Source: Flavobacteriales bacterium (GTDB lineage Bacteria; Bacteroidota; Bacteroidia; Flavobacteriales_F; PHOS-HE28). Taken from it: a stretch of DNA of 60,509 nucleotides. Positions within the stretch are counted from its first letter, which is position 1, and the number at the start of each line of letters is the position of its first letter. The stretch lies in assembly GCA_016713865.1 (NCBI GenBank), contig JADJOG010000053.1, forward strand, positions 1 to 60,509. The letters run 5' to 3'. The position numbers and the translations under genes were made by a program. Positions 19,293-28,042 of the stretch are shown one piece after another. The notes under the pieces were generated by a model, which worked only from the letters and a program-made list of their open reading frames with translations, had not been told where the DNA came from and ran no database searches.

Positions 19293-19658
19293 CTACTCTC
19301 CGGTGAACCGGTCCAACTCGCGCCGTTCCCGTTTGGTAGGGCGGCCCTCGCCATCGGCGCGATGCTGCGCTTTGGCCATTTGCGACAGTTGAAGGCGCTC
19401 GAGGTCGGCGAACGCGGTGGTTTCCTCCATGAGCCCGGGCACGAGCTTGGCGCTCACGCGCGACGCGGGCAGCGCCAGCACTCTCCAACTGCGCCAAATC
19501 GGGGCGATCCGTATGGCGATGATGTCGCCGGGCTTGAGTTCGGCTGATGGTTTGGCGATGCGACCATTCACCTGCGCTTGTTCGCGACGAACGGCATCGG
19601 CGGCGATGCTGCGTGTCTTGAACAGCCGCACGCACCAGAGGAACTTGTCGATCCGCAT
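19293..19658 (-). CDS. S4-domain RNA-binding protein (HslR/Hsp15-like)
   Basis: Protein of 121 residues with an N-terminal S4 domain: MRIDKFLWCVRLFKTRSIA, then QAQVNGRIAKPSAELKPGD. This matches the Hsp15/RqcP family, which binds 23S rRNA or peptidyl-tRNA on obstructed 50S subunits. The C-terminus is basic (GRPTKRERRELDRF), as usual for the family. It lies just downstream of tRNA-Arg on the same strand, separated by a terminator. The frame is intact. No separate promoter is obvious beyond a weak TCCTTTAGC. Confidence 0.9.
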   Translation of the reverse strand: MRIDKFLWCVRLFKTRSIAADAVRREQAQVNGRIAKPSAELKPGDIIAIRIAPIWRSWRVLALPASRVSAKLVPGLMEETTAFADLERLQLSQMAKAQHRADGEGRPTKRERRELDRFTGE

Positions 19659-19685
19659 GGGCTAAAGGAAGGGTGCTTCAAAATG

Positions 19686-19708
19686 AAAAGCGCCCTTTCG
19701 GACGCTTT
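19686..19708 (-). terminator. Terminator of tRNA-Arg
   Basis: The minus strand reads AAAGCGTCC-GAAA-GGGCGCTTT, followed by TCATTTTG. It lies seven bases after the tRNA-Arg 3' end. Confidence 0.8.
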
Positions 19709-19714
19709 CCTCAG

Positions 19715-19788
19715 TGACCCCGGAGGGATTCGAACCCCCAACCAACAGAACCGGAATCTGTCATTCTATCCAATTGAACTACGGGGCC
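19715..19788 (-). tRNA. tRNA-Arg (CCG)
   Basis: Full cloverleaf on the minus strand: acceptor GGCCCCG/CGGGGTC with discriminator A, D arm GTTCAATTGGATAGAAT, anticodon arm ACAGA-TTCCGGT-TCTGT with anticodon CCG, T arm GGGGGTTCGAATCCCTC. CCA is not encoded. A promoter element TATATTCG lies 10 bases upstream and a terminator follows. Confidence 0.95.
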
Positions 19789-19798
19789 AATGGGGCGG

Positions 19799-19806
19799 CG
19801 AATATA
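19799..19806 (-). promoter_or_regulatory. -7 element for tRNA-Arg
   Basis: The minus strand reads TATATTCGCCGCC, ending 10 bases before the first base of the tRNA. Confidence 0.65.
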
Positions 19807-19830
19807 GGCCTGGCCGCTGAGGCGATCGGG

Positions 19831-22079
19831 CTATTGCTCAACGCGCTCAACGCTGCGCACGCCGCGCACGCGCTTGAGCTTCTCGATCAGGGCGTTGAGG
19901 TGGTCGGTGTCGTGCACGAAGGCCATCACCTTGCCTTCGAAGATGCCGTCATGGCTCTCGAAGCTGATGGCCCGCATGTTCACGTTGTGCTCGTGGCTGA
20001 TGATGGTGGTGATCTTGTTCACCAGTCCCACATCGTCGATGCCGCTGAACTTGATGCCGGCGAGGAACTCCAGGTCGTCCTTGCCCTTCCAGCGCGCCTT
20101 CACGATGCGGTAGGCGAAATTGCTCATGAGCTGCACGGCGTTAGGGCAGCTCACGCGATGGATCTTGATGCCTTCGCCGACCGTGATGAATCCGAACACA
20201 TCATCGCCGGCGATGGGGTTGCAGCACTTGCTCAGCTGGTAGTCGATCTTCTGCAGGTCGTCTCCGATGAGCAGCGCGCCGGGCGTGGCGCCGCGGATCT
20301 CGGCCACCACCTCCTCCAAGCTCCGTTCTTCGGCTTTGGGCTCGGCTTTGGGCAGCACCAGCTTGCCAGCGCGGATCTGAACGCCCTCGATCTTCTTGGG
20401 ATCGTGCTTCCCGCGCGCCACCTGATAGTAGAGATCCATGGCGCTGCGGGCGCGGAAGTGCGCGATGAGCATATCGATGCTGTGGCCATCGGCCTTGGCG
20501 CCCCATTGCCTTAGCACCTGGGCCACTTGGTCTCGACCCACCACTGCGAGCTTCTTCTTCTGCTCGCGCAGGCTCTGCTTGATCTTGTGGCGCGCCTTCG
20601 CGGTCTTCACATAACCCAGCCAATCGTCCTTGGGCTGCTGCTTCTTGCTGGTGATGATCTCGATCTGGTCGCCGCCCTTGAGCGGGTGGCTCAGCGGCAC
20701 CAGCTTGTGGTTCACCTTGGCGCCGATGCACTGGCGACCGATCTGGGTGTGGATGTCGAAGGCGAAGTCCAATGCCGTTGCTCCGGCGGGCAGGTTGCGC
20801 ATCTCGCCCTTCGGGGTGAAGACCACCATTTCATCGCTGAAGAGATTCAGCTTGAAGTCGTTCACGAAGTCGATGGCGTCCGTGGTCGGATCATCGAGCA
20901 CCTCGCGGATGCGATTGAGCCAGGCATCGAGCGCTCCGGCATGATCCTGCTCATCCTTGTACCGGTAGTGGGCGGCCAATCCCATCTCGGCCACTTCATC
21001 CATGCGGCGGCTGCGGATCTGCACTTCCACCCAGCGGCCACCTGGGCTCATCACGGTGGTGTGCAGGCTCTCGTAACCGTTGGCCTTGGGCGTGCTGATC
21101 CAGTCGCGCAGCCGGTCGGGATTGGGCTGATAGTAGTCGGTGACGATGCTGTACACCTTCCAGCAGTCTGCTTTCTCCAGCTCCTGCTTGGTGTCGATGA
21201 TGATGCGGATGGCGAACACATCGTACACCTCCTCGAAGCTCACGTTCTTCTTCAGCATCTTGTTGTAGATGCTGTGCACGCTCTTGGGGCGGCCCTTGAT
21301 CTCGAAACTGAAGGCTTCGCGGTCGAGCGCGCGCTTGATCGGCACGGTGAAGCTGTTGATGAAGCGGCGCCGCACGGCTTCGCCTTTCTTCAGCCTCTGG
21401 CTGATGTCCTCGTACACCTCGGGCTCTTTGAATTTCAGCGAGAGGTCCTCCAACTCGCTCTTGATGGAGTAGAGGCCGAGGCGATGGGCGAGGGGCGCGT
21501 AGAGGTAGAGGGTCTCGCTGGCGATCTTCAGCTGCTTGTCGCGCGATTGATGATCGAGCGTGCGCATGTTGTGCAGCCGGTCGGCGAGCTTCACAAGTAT
21601 CACGCGGACGTCCTGTGCGAGGGTGAGCAGCACCTTCCGGAAATTCTCGGCCTGGATGCTGTCCGTAGCGAATTGAAGCCCGCTGATCTTGGTGAGTCCG
21701 TCGATGATCGTGGCCACCGTGGGGCCGAAGACGTCCTTCACGTCATCGAGCGTGAGGTCGGTGTCCTCTACCGTGTCGTGCAGCAGCGCGGCCACCACGC
21801 TGGTGGTGCCCAAGCCGATCTCCTCGGCGCAGATGCGGGCCACGGCGATCGGATGGTAGATGTAGGGCTCCCCGCTCTTGCGCCGCTGCTCCTTGTGCGC
21901 CTCCACCGCGATGTTGAAGGCCTTGCGGATCATGCGCGTGTCCTCCGGTGCGCTCGCCCTTGATCGCGCGCAGCAGGGTGCGGTAACGGCGCAGGATCTC
22001 GGCGCGCTCGGCAGCGTGGTCGATCACGTGAGCCGGTTCGCTCTTCGCGGTTCCTGTCGGTGGATCCAGGGGCGCTCAT
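19831..22079 (-). CDS. rel: Bifunctional (p)ppGpp synthetase/hydrolase (Rel), N-terminus frameshifted
   Basis: Stringent-response enzyme of about 745 residues. The intact part (from 21933) shows the HD hydrolase (YIYHPIAVARI, LLHDTVEDTD, KLADRLHNMRTL), the synthetase (GRPKSVHSIYNKM, FAIRIII, TPKANGYESLHTTVM), the TGS domain (VVFTPKGEMRNLPAGATALD), a conserved Cys region (KCCNPIAGDD) and the ACT domain (GIKFSGIDDVGLVNKIT). The upstream IDHAAERAEILRRYRTLLRA (22024-21965) belongs to the family N-terminus but is in another frame, with a shift near 21945 and probably a second near 22030. I put the start at the ATG at 22079, which follows a TAATTTCG promoter. Both activities look intact. Confidence 0.92.
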
Positions 22080-22084
22080 GGCTT

Positions 22085-22092
22085 CGAAATTA
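22085..22092 (-). promoter_or_regulatory. -7 element for rel, overlapping the FAH stop codon
   Basis: The minus strand reads TAATTTCG and lies 5 bases before the proposed rel start at 22079. Its first three bases are the TAA stop of the upstream fumarylacetoacetase gene. Confidence 0.5.
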
Positions 22093-23379
22093 GGCGGCTT
22101 CGAAGGGCAGTGCAGGAAGAACCGTGCTTTGCACCTCTCCGAATCCGATCCGGATCCCGACCTTCTCGCAATAGCCGCGCATGATCACCGTGTCGCCATC
22201 CTCAATGAACTTGCGCTCTGAGCCATCGTTCAGCTTCACGGGCTTGGTGCCTTTCCACGACAGTTCCAGCATGCTGCCGAAGCTGTCAGGCGCATCGCCG
22301 CTGATGGTGCCGCTGGCCATGAGATCGCCGGCGCGCACGTTGCAGCCATTCACCGTGTGGTGCGCCAGCTGCTGGGCCATGTTCCAATAGAGGTGCTTGA
22401 AATTGCTGCGGCAGATCACTGTCTCGTTTCCGCCTGCGGTCAAGATGGCCACCTCGAGGGCGATGTCGTAGTGCTTCATTCCATCGTACTGCAAGTAGGG
22501 CAGCACTGCGGGCTCTTGCACTGGTCCTGCCACGCGGAAAGGCTCCAATGCATCGAGCGTGACCACCCAAGGCGAGATGGATGACGCGAAATTCATCCCG
22601 AGGAAGGGACCGAGCGGCACGTATTCCCACGCTTGCAGGTCGCGCGCGCTCCAATCGTTGAAAAGCGACAAGCCGAAGATGCGATCCTCCGCTTCCGCCG
22701 TGCTGATGCGCTGGCCGAGCGGCTTGCCTTCGTAGGTGAAGAAGCCCACTTCCAGTTCGAAGTCCAACTGGCGCGATGGGCCGAACACGGGCGCGGCATC
22801 GGGGCTGGGCTTGTACTGCCCGCACGGGCGATGGATGCTCTCTCCGCTCGGGATGATGCTGCTGGCACGGCCGTGATAGCCCACCGGCAGGTGCAGCCAA
22901 TTCGGGAGCAGCGCGTTCGCGGGATCACGGAACATGCAGCCCACATTGTAGGCGTGCTGGCGGCTGCTGTAGAAATCGGTGTAGTCGCCGATGGCGCACG
23001 GCACATGCATCACGGCCTCATTGACCGGGAGCATCACCGAAGGGTGCAGCGCGGCATTGTCGCGCAGTTCAGGATTGTTCGTGTCGAAGAGCTCGATGAG
23101 GCGGTCGCGCAACTTCTTGACCGGCCCGCGGCCTTCCTTCAAGAGCCTATTCAATCTGGTCTCCATCAGAACCGCTCGCGGGATTCCGGTGGATGACAGC
23201 AGGTCGCACTCGGCGAGCATGAAGATGTCAATGATCGTATCGCCCAGCCGTGTGCCTATGCGCATGGGCCTGCCGGGCGCGGAGAAGACGCCGAGCGGGA
23301 TGTTCTGGATCGGGAAATCGCTGTTCGCGGGACAAGGAAGCCATGAGCGGACAACATGAGCATTCGGATTCACGGACAT
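22090..23379 (-). CDS. fahA: Fumarylacetoacetase
   Basis: Last enzyme of tyrosine/phenylalanine degradation, hydrolysing fumarylacetoacetate to fumarate and acetoacetate; about 429 residues, cytoplasmic. The N-terminal SH3-like part has SWLPCPANSDFPIQNIPLG; the catalytic part has DYTDFYSSRQHAYNVG, YHGRASSIIPSGESI, a metal site in ELEVGFFTYEGK, and FGLSLFNDWSARDLQAWEYV. The start at 23379 (MSVNPNAHVV) is 10 residues longer than the conserved region; its ATG overlaps the ATG of the divergent gene at 23378 within one CATG. The frame is intact. No other tyrosine-degradation gene is near. A truncated copy of its first 45 codons lies at 27541-27675. Confidence 0.93.
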   Translation of the reverse strand: MSVNPNAHVVRSWLPCPANSDFPIQNIPLGVFSAPGRPMRIGTRLGDTIIDIFMLAECDLLSSTGIPRAVLMETRLNRLLKEGRGPVKKLRDRLIELFDTNNPELRDNAALHPSVMLPVNEAVMHVPCAIGDYTDFYSSRQHAYNVGCMFRDPANALLPNWLHLPVGYHGRASSIIPSGESIHRPCGQYKPSPDAAPVFGPSRQLDFELEVGFFTYEGKPLGQRISTAEAEDRIFGLSLFNDWSARDLQAWEYVPLGPFLGMNFASSISPWVVTLDALEPFRVAGPVQEPAVLPYLQYDGMKHYDIALEVAILTAGGNETVICRSNFKHLYWNMAQQLAHHTVNGCNVRAGDLMASGTISGDAPDSFGSMLELSWKGTKPVKLNDGSERKFIEDGDTVIMRGYCEKVGIRIGFGEVQSTVLPALPFEAA

Positions 23380-23891
23380 GCTGCAAAGGTGCATTGTGGC
23401 GGCGTTCACCAACTTCACCGCGGTGGAAACTCGTTGGAAGCGCATCCTTATCGGTGTCGTGCTCGCGCACACGCTCCTTATCGCGTTCTACACCTTTCCG
23501 CATCAACTCGTGCCCGAGCGCCTGCGCATCATCGGCCAGTTCTATGCGCGCCCGCTATTCCACCAGCAATGGCGGCTCTTCGCGCCGGACCCGCCGTTGT
23601 GCGATTGCAAGGTGGAGGTGAAGGTCGGAGAGGAGGGGTGGCGTTCCTCTTCGGCAAGGCGATGGATATCTCGACCGCCGCATGGCTCAATCGATTGCGC
23701 GCCACATGCAACGCCCGGTTGCTGAAGGCGCACGGCCCGATCAGCCCACATTACGAGCCTTGAGTGCCATGGTGCGCGACATCAGTCGGGAGCAGGCGAA
23801 CCTTCGATTTCGCTTGGTGGAGCGATGCGCCATTGATGCAGCAGATCCGGTTAAGCGTGAAGAACGCATCACGGAGATCGCGGTGCCATGA
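23378..23891 (+). CDS. Membrane-anchored protein of unknown function, partner of the HTTM-like gene, frameshifted
   Basis: Protein of about 170 residues with one N-terminal membrane helix (ILIGVVLAHTLLIAFYTF), then FYARPLFHQQWRLFAPDPP and CDCKVEVKVGEEGW. The FxQxWxLFAPxP pattern recalls DUF5819-like proteins found beside HTTM proteins, but I recognise no function. The frame breaks near 23645-23680 and resumes as MAQSIARHMQRPVAEGA to KREERITEIAVP. The stop overlaps the next gene's ATG (ATGA), so the two are translationally coupled. The start codon is shared head-to-head with fumarylacetoacetase; a later start in the helix is possible. A decayed copy lies at 27674-27830. Confidence 0.6.
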
Positions 23892-24694
23892 ATCACACTA
23901 TGGCCGCTCGCTTCTTCCAACGTGCAGCCCCTCTCTGGTTGCTGGGCTTCATGATCTCGGCCCTGCCGAGCGCGGAGCGGTTGTGGGATCTTCCAGTGTC
24001 GCCGGTTTGGGTGCCCCCGGGGCCAATCAGCTACGTGACCCATGCCTTGTGCGGCCAGGTGCCCGGATTCTTCGCGATGCTCACGGCTGCCGTGATTCTG
24101 ATGGTTGCGGCATGGCAGCTTTTCGCAGGCGCCCGATGGTGGGCTTGGGCCATTATCTGGCTGGCGTATGTGAACCTTATGAACCGCGCATGGATGGCGG
24201 GCAGCGGAGGCCAGCAACTCATGGCCAATGTGCTCTTCTGGTCCATCTTCCTGGCCATGCGGTCGGAGCGCGCGCAATTCCTCGGCCTTTGGGCCATCCG
24301 ATTGCAATTGCTGTTGGCCTACTTGGCCACGGGGCTGCACAAGCTCACCGGCACGCATTGGCTCGATGGCACGGCGATGGGCATCGCCGCCAGCGATCAG
24401 GCCTTCGGACCAGCATGGCTCGCATCGGCGCCGGGCCTTTCGAGCATCATCACCTGGTGCGTGCTGCTGTTCCAATTGAGCTTCCCCATCGCCATCTGGT
24501 TCCGCCAGCTGCGGCTGCCGTGGATGCTCTTCGGCATCGCCTTCCATTTGGGCACTGCCATCTGGATGGACATCCCGGAGATGGGGCTGGCCTTCGTGGC
24601 GTGCTACGCCTTTTGGTTTGGGGAGGGCTTACTCTCGTGTGGTCAATCAAAGACGCATAAAACCAATCAGCCTCTGCAGCGAGCTCCTCCATGA
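23888..24694 (+). CDS. Multi-pass membrane protein, HTTM-like
   Basis: Inner-membrane protein of 268 residues with about seven hydrophobic segments. Features such as RLQLLLAYLATGLHKLTGTH and LFQLSFPIAIWFRQLRLPW, then FGIAFHLGTAIWMDIPEMGL, resemble HTTM / vitamin-K-dependent carboxylase-like membrane domains, whose bacterial role is mostly unknown. It overlaps the upstream gene by ATGA and is presumably co-expressed. The frame is intact. The 24340-24390 and 24533-24612 parts are repeated in a decayed copy at 27840-27970, joined by an internal deletion. Confidence 0.75.
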   Translation: MNHTMAARFFQRAAPLWLLGFMISALPSAERLWDLPVSPVWVPPGPISYVTHALCGQVPGFFAMLTAAVILMVAAWQLFAGARWWAWAIIWLAYVNLMNRAWMAGSGGQQLMANVLFWSIFLAMRSERAQFLGLWAIRLQLLLAYLATGLHKLTGTHWLDGTAMGIAASDQAFGPAWLASAPGLSSIITWCVLLFQLSFPIAIWFRQLRLPWMLFGIAFHLGTAIWMDIPEMGLAFVACYAFWFGEGLLSCGQSKTHKTNQPLQRAPP

Positions 24695-24791
24695 TATCAG
24701 CAGCGGGCGCGGCGCGTTTGGCAGGGGGCTGCACTGAAGGCATTCGCAATCGGACGCCACGAATCGACAGGTCTTGAGGTTTGGATAGCCG

Positions 24792-25964
24792 CTAACGGTC
24801 GCTACGGTTGTAACTGACAGTCAAGTGGCGCAAATGGTCCACTTGGCGCTCGACCACTTGCGTTACTGCGTAGTCCGGATGCTCAGCCTCCAAGAGCACG
24901 GCGTCGAACAGAGACCCTCTTACGACAACTGTTTCACCGAAGGCTTCGCGCAGGAACGGGAGCCTCGCGTCAGCAAAGGAATCGCGGAAGAGCACGATTC
25001 GGCCTTGCCGACGCGGATTCCTGAAGCGGATGATCTCGATCCGGTCTCCATTCGCCCATTTGATCGTTGTATCGGCTGGCTGCGCCCCGAGCTCGAATAA
25101 TGGACGTGCATCGGGCACCGTTTCCGTTTCAGCAATACCCAAGAGCCGTGTAAGGTCGCCATCGCTCACCATGGTGCTATCCCACTGGAAACTATCAGGC
25201 CCGAAAGACCGAATCAGCAGGGAATCCAAGCCGAGACCTTGCATCAAGGCGCAGAACCCCCAATAGGCCCCTAAGCTGTTCCAATGCGAGTCGGTGCGGC
25301 GATACGTGCGTGGCGGGAAATCGCGGTGGGCGCGCTCCAGCGCATTCAGGTCCAGGACCGGTTGCGCCCCGGCATGTAATGCAGCTATGAGGCTGAAGTT
25401 GCTCGGTGCATCGCGCCGGGCGTAGGGAAGCGCCTCAGGCATGATGCTCTGCTTGTCGCGCACCACGGCTACATGAAATGCAATGCCACGAGCAGCGCAC
25501 CACGCCTGCGCGGCCTCGATGCGGTTGTCGATTGCAGCGAGCTCATGGGCGCTCATGACCTTGCGCCCTGAGCTTTCCATGACCAGGTCTCCGTATGAAT
25601 CGCCAAGGAAATACCAGCCTTGTTCAGTCCAATAAACCCGTTCCTGGATCGGATTGCTATCGAAGATCCTTCGGCGCATGGCATGATGCTGTTCGAGCAG
25701 CTTGCCCCGCAAGGGGAAACGGTCACTGAAAAACGAATCGAAGGACTCGGCGAACCGTTTGAGGCCGCTGAGTGCGGCGTTGGCCCGGCTCCTGCCAGAA
25801 GCTGTTTCGCGATGGAACGCGTCCGATAGGTCGAGCCATTCGGCCAGCTTCCGGTTCTCGTCGGCGGGTTCCTTGCTCCGTGCCACGGGCCAAAGCAGCA
25901 AAGGCATGGCGAGGATGAGCCCGCAAAGGGTCAGGAAGGTGATTCGCAGCGTGCGTATGGTCAT
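24792..25964 (-). CDS. AlgJ/AlgX-like SGNH O-acetyltransferase
   Basis: Probable periplasmic, membrane-anchored protein of about 390 residues working with the MBOAT protein encoded just upstream to O-acetylate a surface polysaccharide. The start at 25964 (MTIRTLRITFLTLCGLILAM) gives one N-terminal membrane anchor. Motifs are FFSDRFPLRG, GWYFLGDSYGD, the YRRTDSHWNSLGAYWGF segment (the catalytic DxHW-type motif of AlgJ/X/DHHW proteins) and a C-terminal RIVLFRDSFADARLPF with a Ser nucleophile candidate. Its ATG overlaps the MBOAT stop by one base, as in coupled alginate-type acetylation operons. The polysaccharide is not known, but an export locus lies 7 kb away. The frame is intact. Confidence 0.82.
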   Translation of the reverse strand: MTIRTLRITFLTLCGLILAMPLLLWPVARSKEPADENRKLAEWLDLSDAFHRETASGRSRANAALSGLKRFAESFDSFFSDRFPLRGKLLEQHHAMRRRIFDSNPIQERVYWTEQGWYFLGDSYGDLVMESSGRKVMSAHELAAIDNRIEAAQAWCAARGIAFHVAVVRDKQSIMPEALPYARRDAPSNFSLIAALHAGAQPVLDLNALERAHRDFPPRTYRRTDSHWNSLGAYWGFCALMQGLGLDSLLIRSFGPDSFQWDSTMVSDGDLTRLLGIAETETVPDARPLFELGAQPADTTIKWANGDRIEIIRFRNPRRQGRIVLFRDSFADARLPFLREAFGETVVVRGSLFDAVLLEAEHPDYAVTQVVERQVDHLRHLTVSYNRSDR

Positions 25965-27390
25965 CAGAACCTGAAGTAAATGAAGGGATTGTAGGTTCCA
26001 GCTGCGATATAGCTCAGAGAAAGCAAGAGCAGGAGGACGAGGCCAGAGTAGCGCAGCGCTTGCCCGCTTGCGCGCGCGCTTGCATCGGGACTTAGGCGGC
26101 TTCTTAGTCCTTGGGCCAAAGGCATGCACAGGACCACCCCAAGGAGGAGCATCGTGATGGCATGGGCATCGAAAAGGAACCAGCTCAATTGACTACTCGT
26201 GGCGGCATCACCCAACCGCGGTATCGCCATACCGCTGAGATAGGCCATCGCATGCGAGAGGTCATCGGCCCGGAAAAGCACCCAGCCAACGATTACCACG
26301 AGCAGGGTATAAAGGCGCACGAGCGGGCTGCTGGCCCGGGCTATCCGATCGCCGAAACGCCCACGCTCCAAAACGAGGAAGCACCCGTGGTAAAGGCCCC
26401 ATGCCACGAAGCTCCAACTCGCGCCGTGCCAGAGACCAGTGGCGAAGAAGACGATGAACAGGTTGGCCACGATGCGTGCGGGCGATGCCCGATTGCCTCC
26501 GAGCGGGATGTAGAGGCAATCGCGGAACCAAGTGGACAAGGAGATGTGCCAGCGTCTCCAGAAATCCTTGATGCCTCGAGCTGCATAGGGGTGATTGAAA
26601 TTCTCCAGGAACTCGAAGCCGAGTATGCGGCCCAGCCCTATGGCCATATCGGAATAGGCCGAGAAGTCGAGGTACAGTTGCAGGGAATAGGCCAGCGCGC
26701 CGGCCCATAGGAGCGGTGTGGAGAGCTCGTGCACCGGCGCGCTGAAGATGGGGTCGGCAACGGCGGCGCAGGAATTGGCCACCACCGTCTTCTTGAACAA
26801 GCCGATCACGAAGCGGCTGGCTCCTGTTACTGCTCTTTCCAACGATGCGTGGCGTTCGGCGAGCTGCCGTCGCACATCCACGTAGCGCACAATGGGACCA
26901 GCGATGAGTTGAGGAAAGAGCGCGACATAAGTCGCGTAGTCGATGAAGCTGCGGTTCGCAGCGGTTTGCCCGCGATGCACGTCAATCACATAGGAAAGGC
27001 ACTGAAAAGTGTAGAAGCTGATGCCGATCGGGAGCGCGACCTTTCCGGCTTGCATGAAGGTTTCGGCGTCGGCACCGATCAGGTCCGCGATATGGATCAA
27101 ATTGTCCACGGCGAAGTTGAAATACTTGAAGTACAGCAGCGCCGCTAGGCTCGATAGCACGCCGAGTCCAAGGCCGGTCTTGCGCCAGCCACTCTCAATC
27201 AGCCGGGCCGCGAAAAAGGTGGTCGCTATTGTGCCCAACATCAGCATGAGCACATGGCCCTCGCCCCATGCATAGAAGAAGAGGCTGGTGATCAGTAGCC
27301 AGCTATTCCTGAGGGGCGGGGCAACAAGTAATGCACGCCCACAACCACCGGAAGGAAGAGGAAGAGGAAGACCGGACTGGTGAAGAGCAT
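25964..27390 (-). CDS. MBOAT-family O-acyltransferase (AlgI-like), N-terminus frameshifted
   Basis: Multi-pass membrane acyltransferase of about 475 residues that transfers acyl groups across the membrane for polysaccharide acetylation. Key motifs are LPIGISFYTFQCLSYVIDVH, FPQLIAGPIVRY, NFNHPYAARGIKDFWRRWHI (with the catalytic-region His) and FFATGLWHGASWSFVAWGL (second His). The start at 27390 gives MLFTSPVFLFLF; the frame is then lost twice, near 27352 and 27315, and resumes at LRNSWLLITSLFFYAWGEG. It overlaps the AlgJ/X-like gene downstream by one base. The gene begins about 43 bases after a remnant of a methyltransferase gene. Confidence 0.88.
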
Positions 27391-27432
27391 GTGCCAGGAG
27401 CGTGGTGTTAACCCTGTCGGCCCGAATGCTGC

Positions 27433-27540
27433 TCAAGGCATGAGCAACGCTGCTACGTGCGCGGTGAGCAGGGTCGTCGAATCAAATTGGTCCACCGTGC
27501 TGGTATTCATGAAGCGGTTGCTGCTGCGCCAGTCGCAGTC
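27433..27540 (-). pseudogene. C-terminal remnant of a methyltransferase gene
   Basis: The minus strand encodes SSNRFMNTSTVDQFDSTTLL, then TAHVAALLMP and a stop. This matches the C-terminal end of the intact methyltransferase at 28963-29916 (RINRYMNTSMVDHVDSPTRP, then TAYVAELLKP), and the DNA is clearly similar too. It is joined head to tail with a fragment of fumarylacetoacetase, so it cannot be a functional gene. Confidence 0.8.
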
Positions 27541-27675
27541 CAACCGTATGCAAATGCGGATGTGCCTGCCGAGCGCGGAGAAATCGCCGAATGGGATGTT
27601 CGGGGTCGGGGAATCTCCGCCAGAAGGACAAGGAAGCCATGAGCGGATGGCAGGGGCATGAGCATTAACGGACAT
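27541..27675 (-). pseudogene. N-terminal remnant of fumarylacetoacetase
   Basis: About 45 codons beginning MSVNAHAPAIRSWLPCPSGG, then DSPTPNIPFGDFSALGRHIR, collinear with the first 45 residues of the intact fahA at 23379 (MSVNPNAHVVRSWLPCPANS). The upstream intergenic DNA is also duplicated. The copy runs straight into methyltransferase sequence. Confidence 0.85.
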
Positions 27676-28042
27676 GCTGCAAAGGTGCATTGCGGCCGCG
27701 ATCACCAACTTCACTCCGATGGAAACTCAGTGGAAGTGGATATTGACCGTCATCGCGCTCATGCACGTGCTGCTGCTCGCGCTCTGCACCTTCCCGCTGC
27801 TACTCGTTCTTGCGCATCATAGGCCAGCGCGCATGGCTTTGGACTGCATTGGTTCACCAGCGTGTTGGTTCGATTGCACGGTAATGGGCATTGCTTTCCA
27901 TTTAGGCACTGCCATCTGGATGGACATCCCGGAGATGGGGCTGGCCTTCGTGGCGTGCCATGCCATTTGGCTCGACGATGAACCAACCGATCGCCTGCTG
28001 CGATCCACGCGGATCCGCACGCGTGCTTCAGTCTTTCGCTGA
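27674..28042 (+). pseudogene. Chimeric remnant of the 23378-24694 membrane-gene pair
   Basis: Open frame of 122 residues made of pieces of two genes. Bases 27674-27830 match the start of the gene at 23378 (MLQRCIAAAITNFTPMETQW against MLQRCIVAAFTNFTAVETRW). Bases 27840-27970 match the HTTM-like gene at 24340-24390 and then, after an internal deletion at a GGCATCGC-like repeat, at 24533-24612 (GIAFHLGTAIWMDIPEMGLA is identical). The open frame is probably accidental and the fragment non-functional. It overlaps the end of the convergent outer-membrane protein gene by 15 bases. Confidence 0.85.

Noticed and set aside
20527..21963. Open frame of 478 codons on the plus strand
   Set aside because: Antisense shadow of rel, which has all expected motifs on the minus strand.
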